64,000 nt of DNA from Photobacterium profundum SS9 (GTDB taxonomy: Bacteria > Pseudomonadota > Gammaproteobacteria > Enterobacterales > Vibrionaceae): the NCBI RefSeq assembly GCF_000196255.1, contig NC_006370.1, positions 3,051,411 through 3,115,410 of the forward strand, written 5' to 3'. The translations under genes and the position numbers were made by a program. Shown here piece after piece: positions 49,665 through 59,063 of the stretch; position 1 is the first letter of the stretch; every line of letters starts with the position of its first letter. Under the pieces are notes generated by a model. That model was not told where the DNA came from. It saw only the letters and a list, made by a program, of their open reading frames with translations, and searched no databases.

Positions 49665-50765
49665 TTATTTACCCGCTTCACTCTCATTCAGATTAAGCTG
49701 GATAGGGCCAGTTTTGCCAAACAGTTTGTGTACCCATGTGGTGATTTTCCAAATGTGGCTAATCACCCAAAAATACACCGCAAATACCGCCAAGAAACTC
49801 ACAAACATCACAGTTTCATTAATTTGAGCCACATCAGACCAAATACCAATGCTGGCCATTATCGATGCACACAGACAAATCACAAACAATGACATGTGTG
49901 ATGACAGACCAATACGCTGACAAATATGGTGCAGGTGTTCGCGATCAGGCTTAAACGGTGATTGTCCTTTCCGGATACGACGCACCATAATGGTAGCCAT
50001 ATCCATCAAGGGTAAGGCAATAACCCACAATGCGGTAACAGGACGAATAGGCGTCGAATTCACCCCTTGGGTGGCTTCAATCAATAACCAAATGACGGTA
50101 AAACCAATAAAGATACTGCCCGCATCGCCCATGAAGACTTTAAAGCGGCGACCCAACGGAAAACCGAGGTTCAATAAAATATAAGGGATCATCGCGGTGA
50201 CCAATAAACCACAGACCATCGCCAATTCAATATTGCCGTCGATAAGGAATAAATAGCCTAACGCACCAAAGGTGACCGAGGCTAAACCACCCAGTAGGCC
50301 ATCGATACCATCTACCATGTTGAACGCATTGATGGCTCCAATAACGGCAAAAATAGTGATCATGGCACTGGCAATAGGTGACAGTTCAATCGCTTCACTG
50401 CCCATTAGGTAACCCAAGCTGTGTAAGCTCTTGTCACCAATGAGTATCATGGCGAGCGAGACCCCCGCCTGGATCACCAAACGGATCTTAAAGCTGATGT
50501 CATAACGATCGTCAATCACACCCATTACCACTAAAATCGTGGCGCAGATCAAAAATAGCACTAGGCCAGAATCAATTGTTGTAAAGAGCAAGAAAGTAAT
50601 GGCGAGCGTAAAGAATATAGAGACTCCGCCCACCAACGGTACCACCCCTTGATGATGTTTACGGGCATTGGGTTTATCCACTAACCCTACATATTTGGCG
50701 ACTTTTCGAAATACAAACAAGCTGCAAAACGATGTTATAAAAACAAAGATAAATGCATTAATCAT
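49665..50765 (-). CDS. WecA-like undecaprenyl-phosphate sugar-1-phosphate transferase, paralogue C
   Basis: The intact 366-aa member of three paralogues. Motifs are LVDKPNARKHH with PLVGGVSI, VMGVIDDRYD, NAFNMVDGIDGLLGG, VFMGDAGSIFIGF and REHLHHICQRIG. About 10-11 transmembrane segments are seen. It is the last gene of the minus-strand polysaccharide region and probably its initiating transferase, acting before the glycosyltransferases. A heptad array of 270 bases separates it from galU copy 2. It is nearest to paralogue B, with the nucleotide sequence clearly diverged. Confidence 0.93.
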   Translation of the reverse strand: MINAFIFVFITSFCSLFVFRKVAKYVGLVDKPNARKHHQGVVPLVGGVSIFFTLAITFLLFTTIDSGLVLFLICATILVVMGVIDDRYDISFKIRLVIQAGVSLAMILIGDKSLHSLGYLMGSEAIELSPIASAMITIFAVIGAINAFNMVDGIDGLLGGLASVTFGALGYLFLIDGNIELAMVCGLLVTAMIPYILLNLGFPLGRRFKVFMGDAGSIFIGFTVIWLLIEATQGVNSTPIRPVTALWVIALPLMDMATIMVRRIRKGQSPFKPDREHLHHICQRIGLSSHMSLFVICLCASIMASIGIWSDVAQINETVMFVSFLAVFAVYFWVISHIWKITTWVHKLFGKTGPIQLNLNESEAGK

Positions 50766-50794
50766 AATAGTGAACTTAATAATGGTTATAGGGG

Positions 50795-51133
50795 CGAGGA
50801 GCTAGATACTAGATATTAGGCACGAGAGGCGAGATACGAAAATCTAGAAACTAGTTATTAGGCACGAGATACGAGGGGCGAAAAGCTAGAAACTAGTTAT
50901 TAGGCACGAGATACGAGGAGCGAAAAGCTAGAAACTAGATATTAGGCACGAGATACGAGGAGCGAAAAGCTAGAAACTAGTTACTCGACACTAGATACGA
51001 GGAGCTAGTTACTAGTTACTAGTTACTCGACACTAGTTACTCGACACTAGTTACTAGTTACTAGTTACTCGACACTAGCAACCTCTATACTAGCAACCTC
51101 GGCACTCGAAACGAGTAAACTCGATACTAGATA
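50795..51133. repeat. 7-bp-register array of CTAG/CGAG/CTCG/TTAG heptads
   Basis: From 50795 to 51081 the sequence divides without a break into 41 heptads. Nearly all begin CTAG, CGAG, CTCG or TTAG, and the rest vary by one or two bases (CGAA). Four successive groups of six heptads form a 42-bp higher-order repeat (50802-50969). Beyond 51081 the register continues with single-base insertions to 51133. There are 21 CTAG tetranucleotides in about 340 bp. The right part lies inside the 3' end of galU copy 2. Function unknown. Confidence 0.92.
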
Positions 51134-52003
51134 ATCTTTAAAGTCATCACCTAATGACTCATGACGGATACCGTACTCTACGAAGGCTTTCAGGTAACCT
51201 AATTTATCACCACAATCGTGAGATTTACCTGTCATGTGAAAGGCTTCCACGGTTTCATCGGCCATTAGCATATCAATCGCGTCCGTCAGCTGAATTTCAT
51301 CACCCGCACCCGGGGGGGTCTTCGCAAGCTTCTCCCAAATTTTGGCAGATAATACATAGCGACCAACAACCGCCAAATTCGACGGCGCCTCTTCCATCGC
51401 CGGCTTTTCAACCATCGCGGTCATTGGGTGAGACTCGCCCCCTTTTAGAGCAGCACCATTACAATCGACCACACCGTACTTCGACACATCGTGCATCGGT
51501 ACTGGCTCAACCATAATTTGGCTAGCTTGGGTACTTTCATAACGCGCTAGCATCGCCGCCAAGTTTTCACGTGATTGATCTGCGGTATATTCATCTAAGA
51601 TCACATCAGGTAATACCACCACAAACGGCGCATCACCAATTAACGGTTTCGCGCACAATACCGCATGCCCTAACCCTTTCGCATGGCCTTGGCGTACATG
51701 CATAATGGTCACATCTTTCGGGCAAATCGATTGCACTGCGTCAAGCAATTGACGCTTTACGCGTTTTTCAAGGGTGGCTTCCAATTCATACGAGGTATCG
51801 AAGTGGTTCTCGATCGCATTTTTCGATGAGTGTGTCACTAACACAATCTCTTTGATCCCCGCCGCCACACATTCATTGACAATGTATTGGATCAGCGGTT
51901 TATCGACGATGGGCAGCATTTCTTTTGGAATGGCTTTGGTTGCGGGTAGCATACGCGTGCCAAGTCCTGCCACAGGGATCACGGCTTTGGTGATTTTGTT
52001 CAT
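51065..52003 (-). CDS. galU: UTP-glucose-1-phosphate uridylyltransferase, copy 2
   Basis: Makes UDP-glucose, here probably for the adjacent ugd and polysaccharide genes. [22 protein letters not shown] and [12 protein letters not shown] are conserved and the body aligns closely with copy 1. The ATG at 52003 ([13 protein letters not shown], 312 aa) is preferred; a TTG at 52015 is also open. After DDFKDYL the protein carries a Ser/Val-rich tail ([20 protein letters not shown]). It is encoded by the heptad array and absent from copy 1, so the original stop was probably lost or moved by array growth. Confidence 0.95.
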   Translation of the reverse strand: MNKITKAVIPVAGLGTRMLPATKAIPKEMLPIVDKPLIQYIVNECVAAGIKEIVLVTHSSKNAIENHFDTSYELEATLEKRVKRQLLDAVQSICPKDVTIMHVRQGHAKGLGHAVLCAKPLIGDAPFVVVLPDVILDEYTADQSRENLAAMLARYESTQASQIMVEPVPMHDVSKYGVVDCNGAALKGGESHPMTAMVEKPAMEEAPSNLAVVGRYVLSAKIWEKLAKTPPGAGDEIQLTDAIDMLMADETVEAFHMTGKSHDCGDKLGYLKAFVEYGIRHESLGDDFKDYLVSSLLVSSAEVASIEVASVE

Positions 52004-52104
52004 TTTGTTGTCCAAATGGGGTTGGGTATTATGTTGTATGATAGGGAACCTGCTGGCAGGTTCTACGAGCCCGTATTAGATCCAGACTTTTGCTTTTGAC
52101 TTTC

Positions 52105-52139
52105 CTCGTCACTCTAACCGAGTAACTCGAAACTGGATC
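52105..52139. repeat. degenerate heptad mini-array between ugd and galU copy 2
   Basis: Five 7-bp units beginning CTCG, CTCT, CGAG, CTCG and CTGG are in exact register between ugd and galU. It is a degraded form of the same array. Confidence 0.5.
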
Positions 52140-52171
52140 ACCATAGCTCCACTATTTAAAACCGCTCTCGC

Positions 52172-53338
52172 TCAATCTGAACCAAATAAATCACGGGTGT
52201 AGACTTTATCCACCACATCCGCCAACTCTTCCGCCATGCGGTTCGAGACAATCACATCACACGATGATTTAAACTGATCCAAATCGGTTAATACCAACGA
52301 GCGGAAGAATTCTTTTTCTTTCATTGCCGGCTCAAAGATCACCACTTCGATGCCCTTAGCTTTAAGGCGCTTCATGATGCCTTGAATACTCGAGGCACGG
52401 AAATTGTCTGAACCTGACTTCATGACCAAGCGGTAAATACCGACACGTCGTGGATTGCGTTTAATAATCGAATCCGCAATGAAATCTTTACGGGTGGTAT
52501 TCGAATCAACAATCGCACCAATAATATTATTGGGTACATCCGCAAAATTAGCACGCAGCTGCTTAGTATCTTTGGGTAAGCAGTAACCACCGTAACCAAA
52601 CGAGGGGTTATTATAATGGTTACCAATACGAGGATCTAAGCTTACCCCTTCAATAATCTGACGCGTATTTAAGCCATGGCTTTCTGCGTACGTATCTAAC
52701 TCATTAAAATACGAGACGCGTAAGGCCAAATAGGTGTTCGAGAACAACTTGACCGCTTCCGCTTCCGTCGAATCGGTAAACAACACATTGATATCTTGTT
52801 TAATCGCACCTTGTACTAACAAATTGGCAAAAACTTTCGCGCGTTCTGAACGTTCACCGACCACAATACGAGACGGGTGCAAGTTATCATACAGTGCACG
52901 CCCTTCACGTAAAAACTCAGGGGAGAACATCAGATTGTCACAACCCAACTCTTGTTTAATACGCGCGGTATAACCCACAGGTACTGTTGATTTGATCACC
53001 ATCACCGCAGTAGGATTAATCGCCATCACATCCTTGATCACCGCTTCCACTGATGAGGTGTTGAAGTAGTTAGTTTCAACATCATAATCAGTTGGTGTCG
53101 CGATGATCACATATTCAGCGTCTTTGTACGCGAGCTCTTTATCTAACGTTGCGGTAAAAGAAAGCGCATCATTATTAAGGAATTCTGTAATTTCAGCATC
53201 AACGATTGGGGATATCTTATCATTAAGAAGCTTTACTTTTTCTTCAATAATATCAACAGCAATAACATCATTATGTTGCGCAAGCAGCATAGCATTAGAC
53301 AGACCCACATAGCCTGTTCCCGCAATAGCAATTTTCAT
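52172..53338 (-). CDS. ugd: UDP-glucose 6-dehydrogenase, copy 2
   Basis: NAD-dependent formation of UDP-glucuronate. N-terminal [20 protein letters not shown] and the catalytic C253 in [14 protein letters not shown]. The 388 aa are the same length as copy 1 and most positions are identical by eye. It lies just downstream of a UDP-glucuronate 4-epimerase-like gene and upstream of galU copy 2, so the three form a UDP-glucose to UDP-galacturonate branch for the cluster. Confidence 0.94.
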   Translation of the reverse strand: MKIAIAGTGYVGLSNAMLLAQHNDVIAVDIIEEKVKLLNDKISPIVDAEITEFLNNDALSFTATLDKELAYKDAEYVIIATPTDYDVETNYFNTSSVEAVIKDVMAINPTAVMVIKSTVPVGYTARIKQELGCDNLMFSPEFLREGRALYDNLHPSRIVVGERSERAKVFANLLVQGAIKQDINVLFTDSTEAEAVKLFSNTYLALRVSYFNELDTYAESHGLNTRQIIEGVSLDPRIGNHYNNPSFGYGGYCLPKDTKQLRANFADVPNNIIGAIVDSNTTRKDFIADSIIKRNPRRVGIYRLVMKSGSDNFRASSIQGIMKRLKAKGIEVVIFEPAMKEKEFFRSLVLTDLDQFKSSCDVIVSNRMAEELADVVDKVYTRDLFGSD

Positions 53339-53356
53339 TTAAACCTAGCCTAATTT

Positions 53357-54364
53357 TTATTTGTTATAAAATTCTTTATACCATTTCACAAACGCAGCAA
53401 CGCCTTCTTTCACACCAACTTTAGGTGTATAACCAATCGCTTCAAACAAATCAGAGGTATCGGCATACGTTTTATAAACATCGCCCGCTTGCATTCCACG
53501 ATAGTTTTTCTTCGCTTCAATTCCTAACGTATTTTCAATCTCAGAAATAAACTCCATAAGATTAATAGGGCTACCATGTCCAATATTGTATACTGCATAA
53601 GGCGCAGAGCTTGATGCTGGCGTACCAGTTTCAACCTTCCATTCATCATTTCGGGTAGGAATCACATCAGCGATACGTATTACACCTTCAACAATATCGT
53701 CGATATAAGTAAAGTCGCGCCACATTTCACCGTTATTATTAATATCGATAGTGTCACCGTCTAGAATCTTTTTAGTAAAGATAAAGGGTGCCATATCGGG
53801 GCGCCCCCAAGGACCATAAACAGTGAAAAAGCGTAGCCCTGTTGTGGGGATATTATATAAATGAGAATAGCTATGGCTCATCAACTCATTGGATTTCTTC
53901 GTTGCTGCATACAATGATACTGGATGGTCAACAGAATCAGAGGTCTCAAACGGTGTCTTTTCGTTTAATCCATATACAGAGCTTGAAGATGCATATACAA
54001 GGTGTTCAATTTTATGATGACGGCATGCTTCCAATATATTTAAATGACCAATAATATTTGAATCAGCATAAGCCATTGGATTTTCGATAGAATAACGAAC
54101 TCCAGCTTGAGCACCTAAGTGGATAACGCGATCAAACTTATTCTCTAAAAAAATTGAATTTATACCATCATTATTACATAAATCCTCTTTTAAAAAAGTA
54201 AAATCACCATATTGAGACAGTTCCGAAAGACGAGCTTCTTTCAAATTAACATCATAATAATCACACTTATTATCTAAACCTATAACATTACATCCATCTA
54301 GAATAAGTTTTTTACATACAGCAGCACCAATAAAACCTGCTGCGCCAGTAACAAGAAAATTCAT
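53357..54364 (-). CDS. NAD-dependent sugar epimerase, UDP-glucuronate 4-epimerase-like
   Basis: A 335-aa short-chain dehydrogenase/reductase with the N-terminal Rossmann motif VTGAAGFIGAAV, AQAGVRYS and the catalytic YAATKK with the serine in ASSSSVYG. FFTVYGPWGRPDMA and the extended GEMWRDFTYIDD segment are typical of UDP-glucuronate 4-epimerases (UDP-GlcA to UDP-GalA), which fits the neighbour ugd. A one-base gap separates it from the upstream WecG-like gene. A related substrate such as UDP-HexNAcA cannot be ruled out. Confidence 0.88.
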   Translation of the reverse strand: MNFLVTGAAGFIGAAVCKKLILDGCNVIGLDNKCDYYDVNLKEARLSELSQYGDFTFLKEDLCNNDGINSIFLENKFDRVIHLGAQAGVRYSIENPMAYADSNIIGHLNILEACRHHKIEHLVYASSSSVYGLNEKTPFETSDSVDHPVSLYAATKKSNELMSHSYSHLYNIPTTGLRFFTVYGPWGRPDMAPFIFTKKILDGDTIDINNNGEMWRDFTYIDDIVEGVIRIADVIPTRNDEWKVETGTPASSSAPYAVYNIGHGSPINLMEFISEIENTLGIEAKKNYRGMQAGDVYKTYADTSDLFEAIGYTPKVGVKEGVAAFVKWYKEFYNK

Positions 54365-54365
54365 A

Positions 54366-55094
54366 CTATCCCCTTGGAATAAAACCTAAAATATAAGATA
54401 AAATAAACTTTGGATAATCCTTGATAAGGCGCTTTCTAACATAATCATGCAACAAAAATCTTTGCAACCACATCAAATTAAACTTTTTTACTAATGGGTA
54501 GTAATAATCATCTTTAACAGATGTTTGATAAATAAATCCACCACAAGTGAAAATTTTCACATTAGTAAGAAGTCTATTTTTTAGAAATGAACCAAATATC
54601 TCTTGTTTAGGAGAACCAAGACCAAGTAAAATATAATCAGCATCAAGTTCTTCTACTTTAGAAGCTATAGACTCATACTCTGATTCACTGAAATATCCAT
54701 CTCTATAATAAACAACCCTTAATTTTGGATAACGTTTCTCTAAGGTTGTTATGAATACCTCTAACTCTTCATATTTTGAACCAATTATAGCTAAATTCAT
54801 TTCCTTATCTTGTATATAAGTCAAAACATTGTCTGCAATGGATGAATAATCAAAACTCATACGTTCAAGTTTCTTCTTATAAAAGAAATTGTGTAACTTA
54901 GTTAGCAGTATTCCATCAGAATAAAAAACATCAACCGAGTTTATTATATTTTGGTCGGAAGATATTATTTGATAAGAAAAAGGGTTTACAAAAGAAATAA
55001 ATAACTTTTCATCTGACTCCAAAGCATGATTCAACGATTCAATAGAACCTTTAACTTTACTGTCTAGATCGTGATTTCTAATGCTTCTGACCAT
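54366..55094 (-). CDS. WecG/TagA/CpsF-family glycosyltransferase
   Basis: GT26-family transferase of 242 aa, related to WecG (N-acetyl-mannosaminuronyl) and TagA (N-acetylmannosaminyl) enzymes, which add a sugar to a lipid-linked HexNAc. Conserved parts are VDVFYSDGILLTKL, the central NLAIIGSKYEE and LLGLGSPKQEIF, and the C-terminal amphipathic region LMWLQRFLLHDYVRKR for membrane contact. It overlaps the upstream GT4 gene by 31 bases. It probably adds the second sugar after the WecA-like enzyme. Confidence 0.85.
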   Translation of the reverse strand: MVRSIRNHDLDSKVKGSIESLNHALESDEKLFISFVNPFSYQIISSDQNIINSVDVFYSDGILLTKLHNFFYKKKLERMSFDYSSIADNVLTYIQDKEMNLAIIGSKYEELEVFITTLEKRYPKLRVVYYRDGYFSESEYESIASKVEELDADYILLGLGSPKQEIFGSFLKNRLLTNVKIFTCGGFIYQTSVKDDYYYPLVKKFNLMWLQRFLLHDYVRKRLIKDYPKFILSYILGFIPRG

Positions 55095-56242
55095 ACTTTA
55101 TTAAATCCTTTGTCACTAAGAAAAGACAAACATTCTATAGACTTATCTATAGAACTCCGAGTAAGAGCAATATGCATAGCTCTAGACAGTTCATGATTCA
55201 TTTCACCAACATCAACCATAGGTACTAAACAACCAAACTGCATGTCCTTCAAAGAATCAGTTTGAGATGAATAATCTTTACATGATAAACCTGAAAGTAT
55301 TTCTCTTGGACCAGATAGACAATCAACAGAAATACTTGATGAACAATAAATTATCGATTCAGCAAGAACATTTGGAAAACCTTCAAAACGTGACGTCAAA
55401 ACAAAACAATCAATAAAATTAAAGAACTCTAAACTAGGCTTAACATATCCTACGAAAATAACTTTTCCGTTAAGATTTAGATCGTCAACCAACGATTCGA
55501 GCTTTTTTCGAAGAGGTCCGTCTCCAGCAATTACTAATTTTGTATTCAAACCGTACTTATTAAAAAAAGCATAAGTATTGATCAAGGATATGAAATCTTT
55601 TTGATCTTCCAAACGCCCCATAGCACCAAAATAAAAGCACCCTATATCTTTTTCAAACCCATTAATAGTAGACCTTCTTTTATTTATAGCATTAGTTTTA
55701 ACATCATAAGAATTAAAGACCACTTTTACTTTATCTTTATCAATAAAATAATTAGTGCTTAAATCATGAGAAATACCATACGAATTAACAACCAAATGGT
55801 CAGACATAGAATAAATAAAACCAATAAACCTTCGAAAAAAATAACTTATAAAAAAATTATTAACTCTTTCATATTGTTGAGACAATACATTCCTAACATT
55901 ACAAGAAACTTTTGGGCTAGAAGATAATGTTTTGCAAGCAATAACAGAAGCTACATTTGAACGTTCTAAAAAAGAAATAACGTATTTAATGTTTCTTGAA
56001 AAAATTACTTCCCTCAAGAAAACTGTAAACTGTATTTGCCCTAAAAAACCAAAACTATTTAGGCAGGAGTCTATATAACAAAGACCATACTTTTGTAATA
56101 ACGCTTCCCCCTCATCAGTTGGTGGCTTAATTGACGTTATTAATACATCATAATTCTTACTTAATACATTACCCAACTTAGAAATGACTTTTTCTGCGCC
56201 ACCCTTATCTATAATATCAATAACTAAAAGTATATCAGCCAT
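55064..56242 (-). CDS. GT4-family glycosyltransferase
   Basis: A 392-aa GT-B-fold transferase. The N-terminus has the DKGGAEKVI loop and the C-terminal lobe carries FGAMGRLEDQKDF, LVIAGDGPLRKKL and the EX7E-like region SRFEGFPNVLAESI. A retaining mechanism is expected. It overlaps wzy by eight bases on one side and the WecG-like gene on the other. Donor and acceptor are unknown. Codon use is AT-rich like the rest of the cluster. Confidence 0.85.
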   Translation of the reverse strand: MADILLVIDIIDKGGAEKVISKLGNVLSKNYDVLITSIKPPTDEGEALLQKYGLCYIDSCLNSFGFLGQIQFTVFLREVIFSRNIKYVISFLERSNVASVIACKTLSSSPKVSCNVRNVLSQQYERVNNFFISYFFRRFIGFIYSMSDHLVVNSYGISHDLSTNYFIDKDKVKVVFNSYDVKTNAINKRRSTINGFEKDIGCFYFGAMGRLEDQKDFISLINTYAFFNKYGLNTKLVIAGDGPLRKKLESLVDDLNLNGKVIFVGYVKPSLEFFNFIDCFVLTSRFEGFPNVLAESIIYCSSSISVDCLSGPREILSGLSCKDYSSQTDSLKDMQFGCLVPMVDVGEMNHELSRAMHIALTRSSIDKSIECLSFLSDKGFNKVWSEALEITI

Positions 56243-57467
56243 TAGAAACCTTCTTTTTTAAAACAACTAATACAATAGCCCAATACACAAAAAAATAATA
56301 TGATGATTTATTAGCATCTATTGGTGACGAACCAAGACTAAAAATAGGAATAGAAATAACCATAAGAAAAAAACTAATTACCATAGCGACTAAATATGAA
56401 TTAGACCGTTCATTCAAAAGGATAAACCTTAGGTAACGGAAGGAAAAGAATAACAACAACATAATAAAGAAAATTAAAGTAATCAAACCAACGATACCGT
56501 AATCTTGCAGATAACTAAAATATGCATTTTCGATTATGAGTTTATCTCCAGTCACTCCAAACAACATTTGGAAAAAATTACCATTATCAAAAATAGATAG
56601 CACTGAAAAAATCTGACGCAATCGGCCTGATGTTGAAGAGTCAACCCCACCTGACTGTAAATGCTCTAATGCAACTAATACAGTATTTAAATCATTAGAG
56701 AACATTTCAAAAACAAAAATAATTGCAATAAAAAGAATCATCGATATTGAAACAAAAAGTCTATACCCTCGCAACCGATAGAAAAACATAATTATTAAAA
56801 AACAAAAGTAACATACTATTAATGATAAATATGCAGCTTTAGACTGACTTAATACGACTACAATCAAGCTAAAAATGGAACATAGTCCATACTTTATTTT
56901 CACTTCCGAAATAAATAAATACAAAAAATAAAAAAAATATGGAAGCATAACAAATGCAAAAATATAACTCCAAACAAATGGTCCTCCAAGACTAATACCT
57001 CGAAATGTGTATGCTGTTCTAGGGTTAATAAACCACAAGATTTCTGGTTTCCATACTTGAACAAGTGAAAAAGAAGAGCATGCTAAAACAAAAATTAAAA
57101 ATGACTTCGCAACAATTTTCTCATCAAAATGTTGACAATAGAGAAGATTGTATGTTAAGCAGAAAACAATAGAATAAAAAATAAAACGGAAATGATTAAT
57201 AAAAGAACCAAGTTCTAAACCATCAATCTTACTAAATATTGTCCCACCAATTAAAATTGAAATAAAGCATATAGAATAAAACTCTAGTTTTGAATAACAA
57301 AAATATCCACGACAGAATAATAAATTAAGAGTCAGTAAAAATGCCAAATATAAAACAAAGAATAATTGCTGCCCTGTTGAATTAGAACTTGTCACTAAAT
57401 ACGTTGGGAAAAAAGCAATACCTAATAACATTAAAGATAAGAGAATGTAACTTCTAGATAATGTCAT
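56235..57467 (-). CDS. O-antigen/capsule polymerase candidate (Wzy-like)
   Basis: About 410-422 aa with roughly 11-12 hydrophobic segments and a larger periplasmic loop containing SGGVDSSTSGRLRQI, a layout typical of Wzy/O-antigen ligase proteins. Sequence identity among Wzy proteins is low, so the call rests on topology and cluster position. The ATG at 57467 (MTLSRSYILL) overlaps the upstream gene by 14 bases and is preferred; the frame extends to 57503. Confidence 0.75.
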   Translation of the reverse strand: MTLSRSYILLSLMLLGIAFFPTYLVTSSNSTGQQLFFVLYLAFLLTLNLLFCRGYFCYSKLEFYSICFISILIGGTIFSKIDGLELGSFINHFRFIFYSIVFCLTYNLLYCQHFDEKIVAKSFLIFVLACSSFSLVQVWKPEILWFINPRTAYTFRGISLGGPFVWSYIFAFVMLPYFFYFLYLFISEVKIKYGLCSIFSLIVVVLSQSKAAYLSLIVCYFCFLIIMFFYRLRGYRLFVSISMILFIAIIFVFEMFSNDLNTVLVALEHLQSGGVDSSTSGRLRQIFSVLSIFDNGNFFQMLFGVTGDKLIIENAYFSYLQDYGIVGLITLIFFIMLLLFFSFRYLRFILLNERSNSYLVAMVISFFLMVISIPIFSLGSSPIDANKSSYYFFVYWAIVLVVLKKKVSNG

Positions 57468-58572
57468 CACAAGCCTGCTTATATAATTTAGCAATAGATT
57501 CAATTGTAAAACATTTTGCTCGTTTAACTCTTTTAATTGTTTTTTCTAATGAATTATTTTCAACCTCATAAAGAACTCCACTAACAAAACCATTAATATC
57601 ATAAGGGCATACAGTTCCTAAGTCAGGACTGTTTAATATAAACTTAGCTCCGCCTTTTGACTTTGTCGTAATAATTGGAATTCCACTAGATAATGCTTCA
57701 ACATATACATTACCAAAACCCTCCCAAAGAGATGTCAAAACAAAAGCATCATAATTAGAATAGAGACCATTTACATCAACATGGAAGCCTTTAAAAAACA
57801 CATTATTATCTAACCCCTTATTATTAACATAATCCTTTAAATCAGATTCTAAACTCCCAATACCATAAATATCAATAGTTACATTGCATAAACAGGACAT
57901 ACGTTCTATAACGTCAATTAAAAAAAATAAATTTTTTTGAAACTCAAGTCTACCAACTGTTATTAGTTTATAGGTGTTTTTATCCGTTCTAAAAGGAGGT
58001 AATAAAGACTCTATAGGTTTAATATCAGCGACATTTAGAACTGGGTTTCCTATTGCTACAACCTTTTCATTTTTCAATCTTAATTTTTCTATGATTTCAC
58101 TTTGAGTATCAGGAGAGTTGGCAATAATTAAATCAATACTTTTATATAGGTGCTTCCTAATAAGTAATTTAAACAATAGTAATGGCGTATCTCCCCAAGA
58201 ATAAGAAGATATTGTATTAGCCTCTCGCCCAATAAACTTACAAGAGAGCTTATTAGAAAGTTTATTTGTCAGACAAATAATTCCATTTATGATATTCGGC
58301 ATATCTAAAGTTGAAATGAAATAATCTGGCTGTACCTTTGAAAGATAAGAATGTATATCAAAAATACCCATTATTAATCTTTTTTTGTTTAACTCTACTA
58401 CATTTACATCTTGGTTTAACTTACAAAAATAAGGACCTTCCGTACTGTTAACTATAATGCTAATACTATGACCTTTAGAGTCGAGTTCGTTCGCTAGGTT
58501 AACAATGACTTTTTCAGCTCCTCCACCATAAAAGTTTTGCATAAGAAAGACAAAGCTATTACATTTTAGCAT
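57454..58572 (-). CDS. GT4-family glycosyltransferase
   Basis: A GT-B-fold transferase of 372 aa from the ATG at 58572 (MLKCNSFVFLM). Motifs are NFYGGGAEKVIVNLA near the N-terminus, LITVGRLEFQKNLFFLI, and SLWEGFGNVYVEALSSGIP, the EX7E-type retaining motif. It overlaps both neighbours by about 14 bases. The sugar and linkage are unknown. An upstream in-frame start at 58611 would lie deep inside the acyltransferase gene. Confidence 0.85.
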   Translation of the reverse strand: MLKCNSFVFLMQNFYGGGAEKVIVNLANELDSKGHSISIIVNSTEGPYFCKLNQDVNVVELNKKRLIMGIFDIHSYLSKVQPDYFISTLDMPNIINGIICLTNKLSNKLSCKFIGREANTISSYSWGDTPLLLFKLLIRKHLYKSIDLIIANSPDTQSEIIEKLRLKNEKVVAIGNPVLNVADIKPIESLLPPFRTDKNTYKLITVGRLEFQKNLFFLIDVIERMSCLCNVTIDIYGIGSLESDLKDYVNNKGLDNNVFFKGFHVDVNGLYSNYDAFVLTSLWEGFGNVYVEALSSGIPIITTKSKGGAKFILNSPDLGTVCPYDINGFVSGVLYEVENNSLEKTIKRVKRAKCFTIESIAKLYKQACDDII

Positions 58573-59032
58573 CACATCCTCTCTGTAATACCACCGACTT
58601 AAAATCATCAAAGCTTTTAATTATTTTTGCAGGGTTACCGACAACAATCGAATTATCTGGTATAGACTTTGTAACAATAGAGCCTGCACCAACTACCACA
58701 TTATCGCCTATTATCACATTAGGTAAGATAATTACATTAACTCCAAGAAAGACGTTACTACCAATACTTATTGGTCCATATAAGTACTTTCTATTTCCCT
58801 GAACTTTAACTAGTCCATAAGAACCATCATGTGTTAATAACTCGACTCCTCTTGCTATAGTGACATCATCTCCAATGGTTATCAAATGGGGCTCAGTCCC
58901 CCAATATTTGATATATAAGCGGCATCTCTCCCCAACTGATACACCTTTATATTTCGCAAAAGCAACATAGCCACGAGTTAAACGAATAATATTATCTTTA
59001 ATGTAACTTAATAAGACGCGAAAAAATTTCAT
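58559..59032 (-). CDS. hexapeptide-repeat acyltransferase
   Basis: A 157-aa left-handed beta-helix protein with hexapeptide repeats (ISIGSNVFLGVNVIILPNVI, IGDNVVVGAGSIVTKSI) and the C-terminal VVGNPAKIIK typical of WbbJ/NodL-type O-acetyltransferases. The candidate catalytic His is in LLTHDGSYG. It probably O-acetylates a sugar of the repeat unit using acetyl-CoA. It overlaps the downstream glycosyltransferase. Confidence 0.87.
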   Translation of the reverse strand: MKFFRVLLSYIKDNIIRLTRGYVAFAKYKGVSVGERCRLYIKYWGTEPHLITIGDDVTIARGVELLTHDGSYGLVKVQGNRKYLYGPISIGSNVFLGVNVIILPNVIIGDNVVVGAGSIVTKSIPDNSIVVGNPAKIIKSFDDFKSVVLQRGCDAKM

Positions 59033-59063
59033 AAGAAAACCTTACAATAGAAAAAGTGACAAC

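Noticed and set aside
50795..51133. CRISPR-like direct repeats
   Set aside because: The units are contiguous heptads with no unique spacers of constant size and no cas genes nearby.
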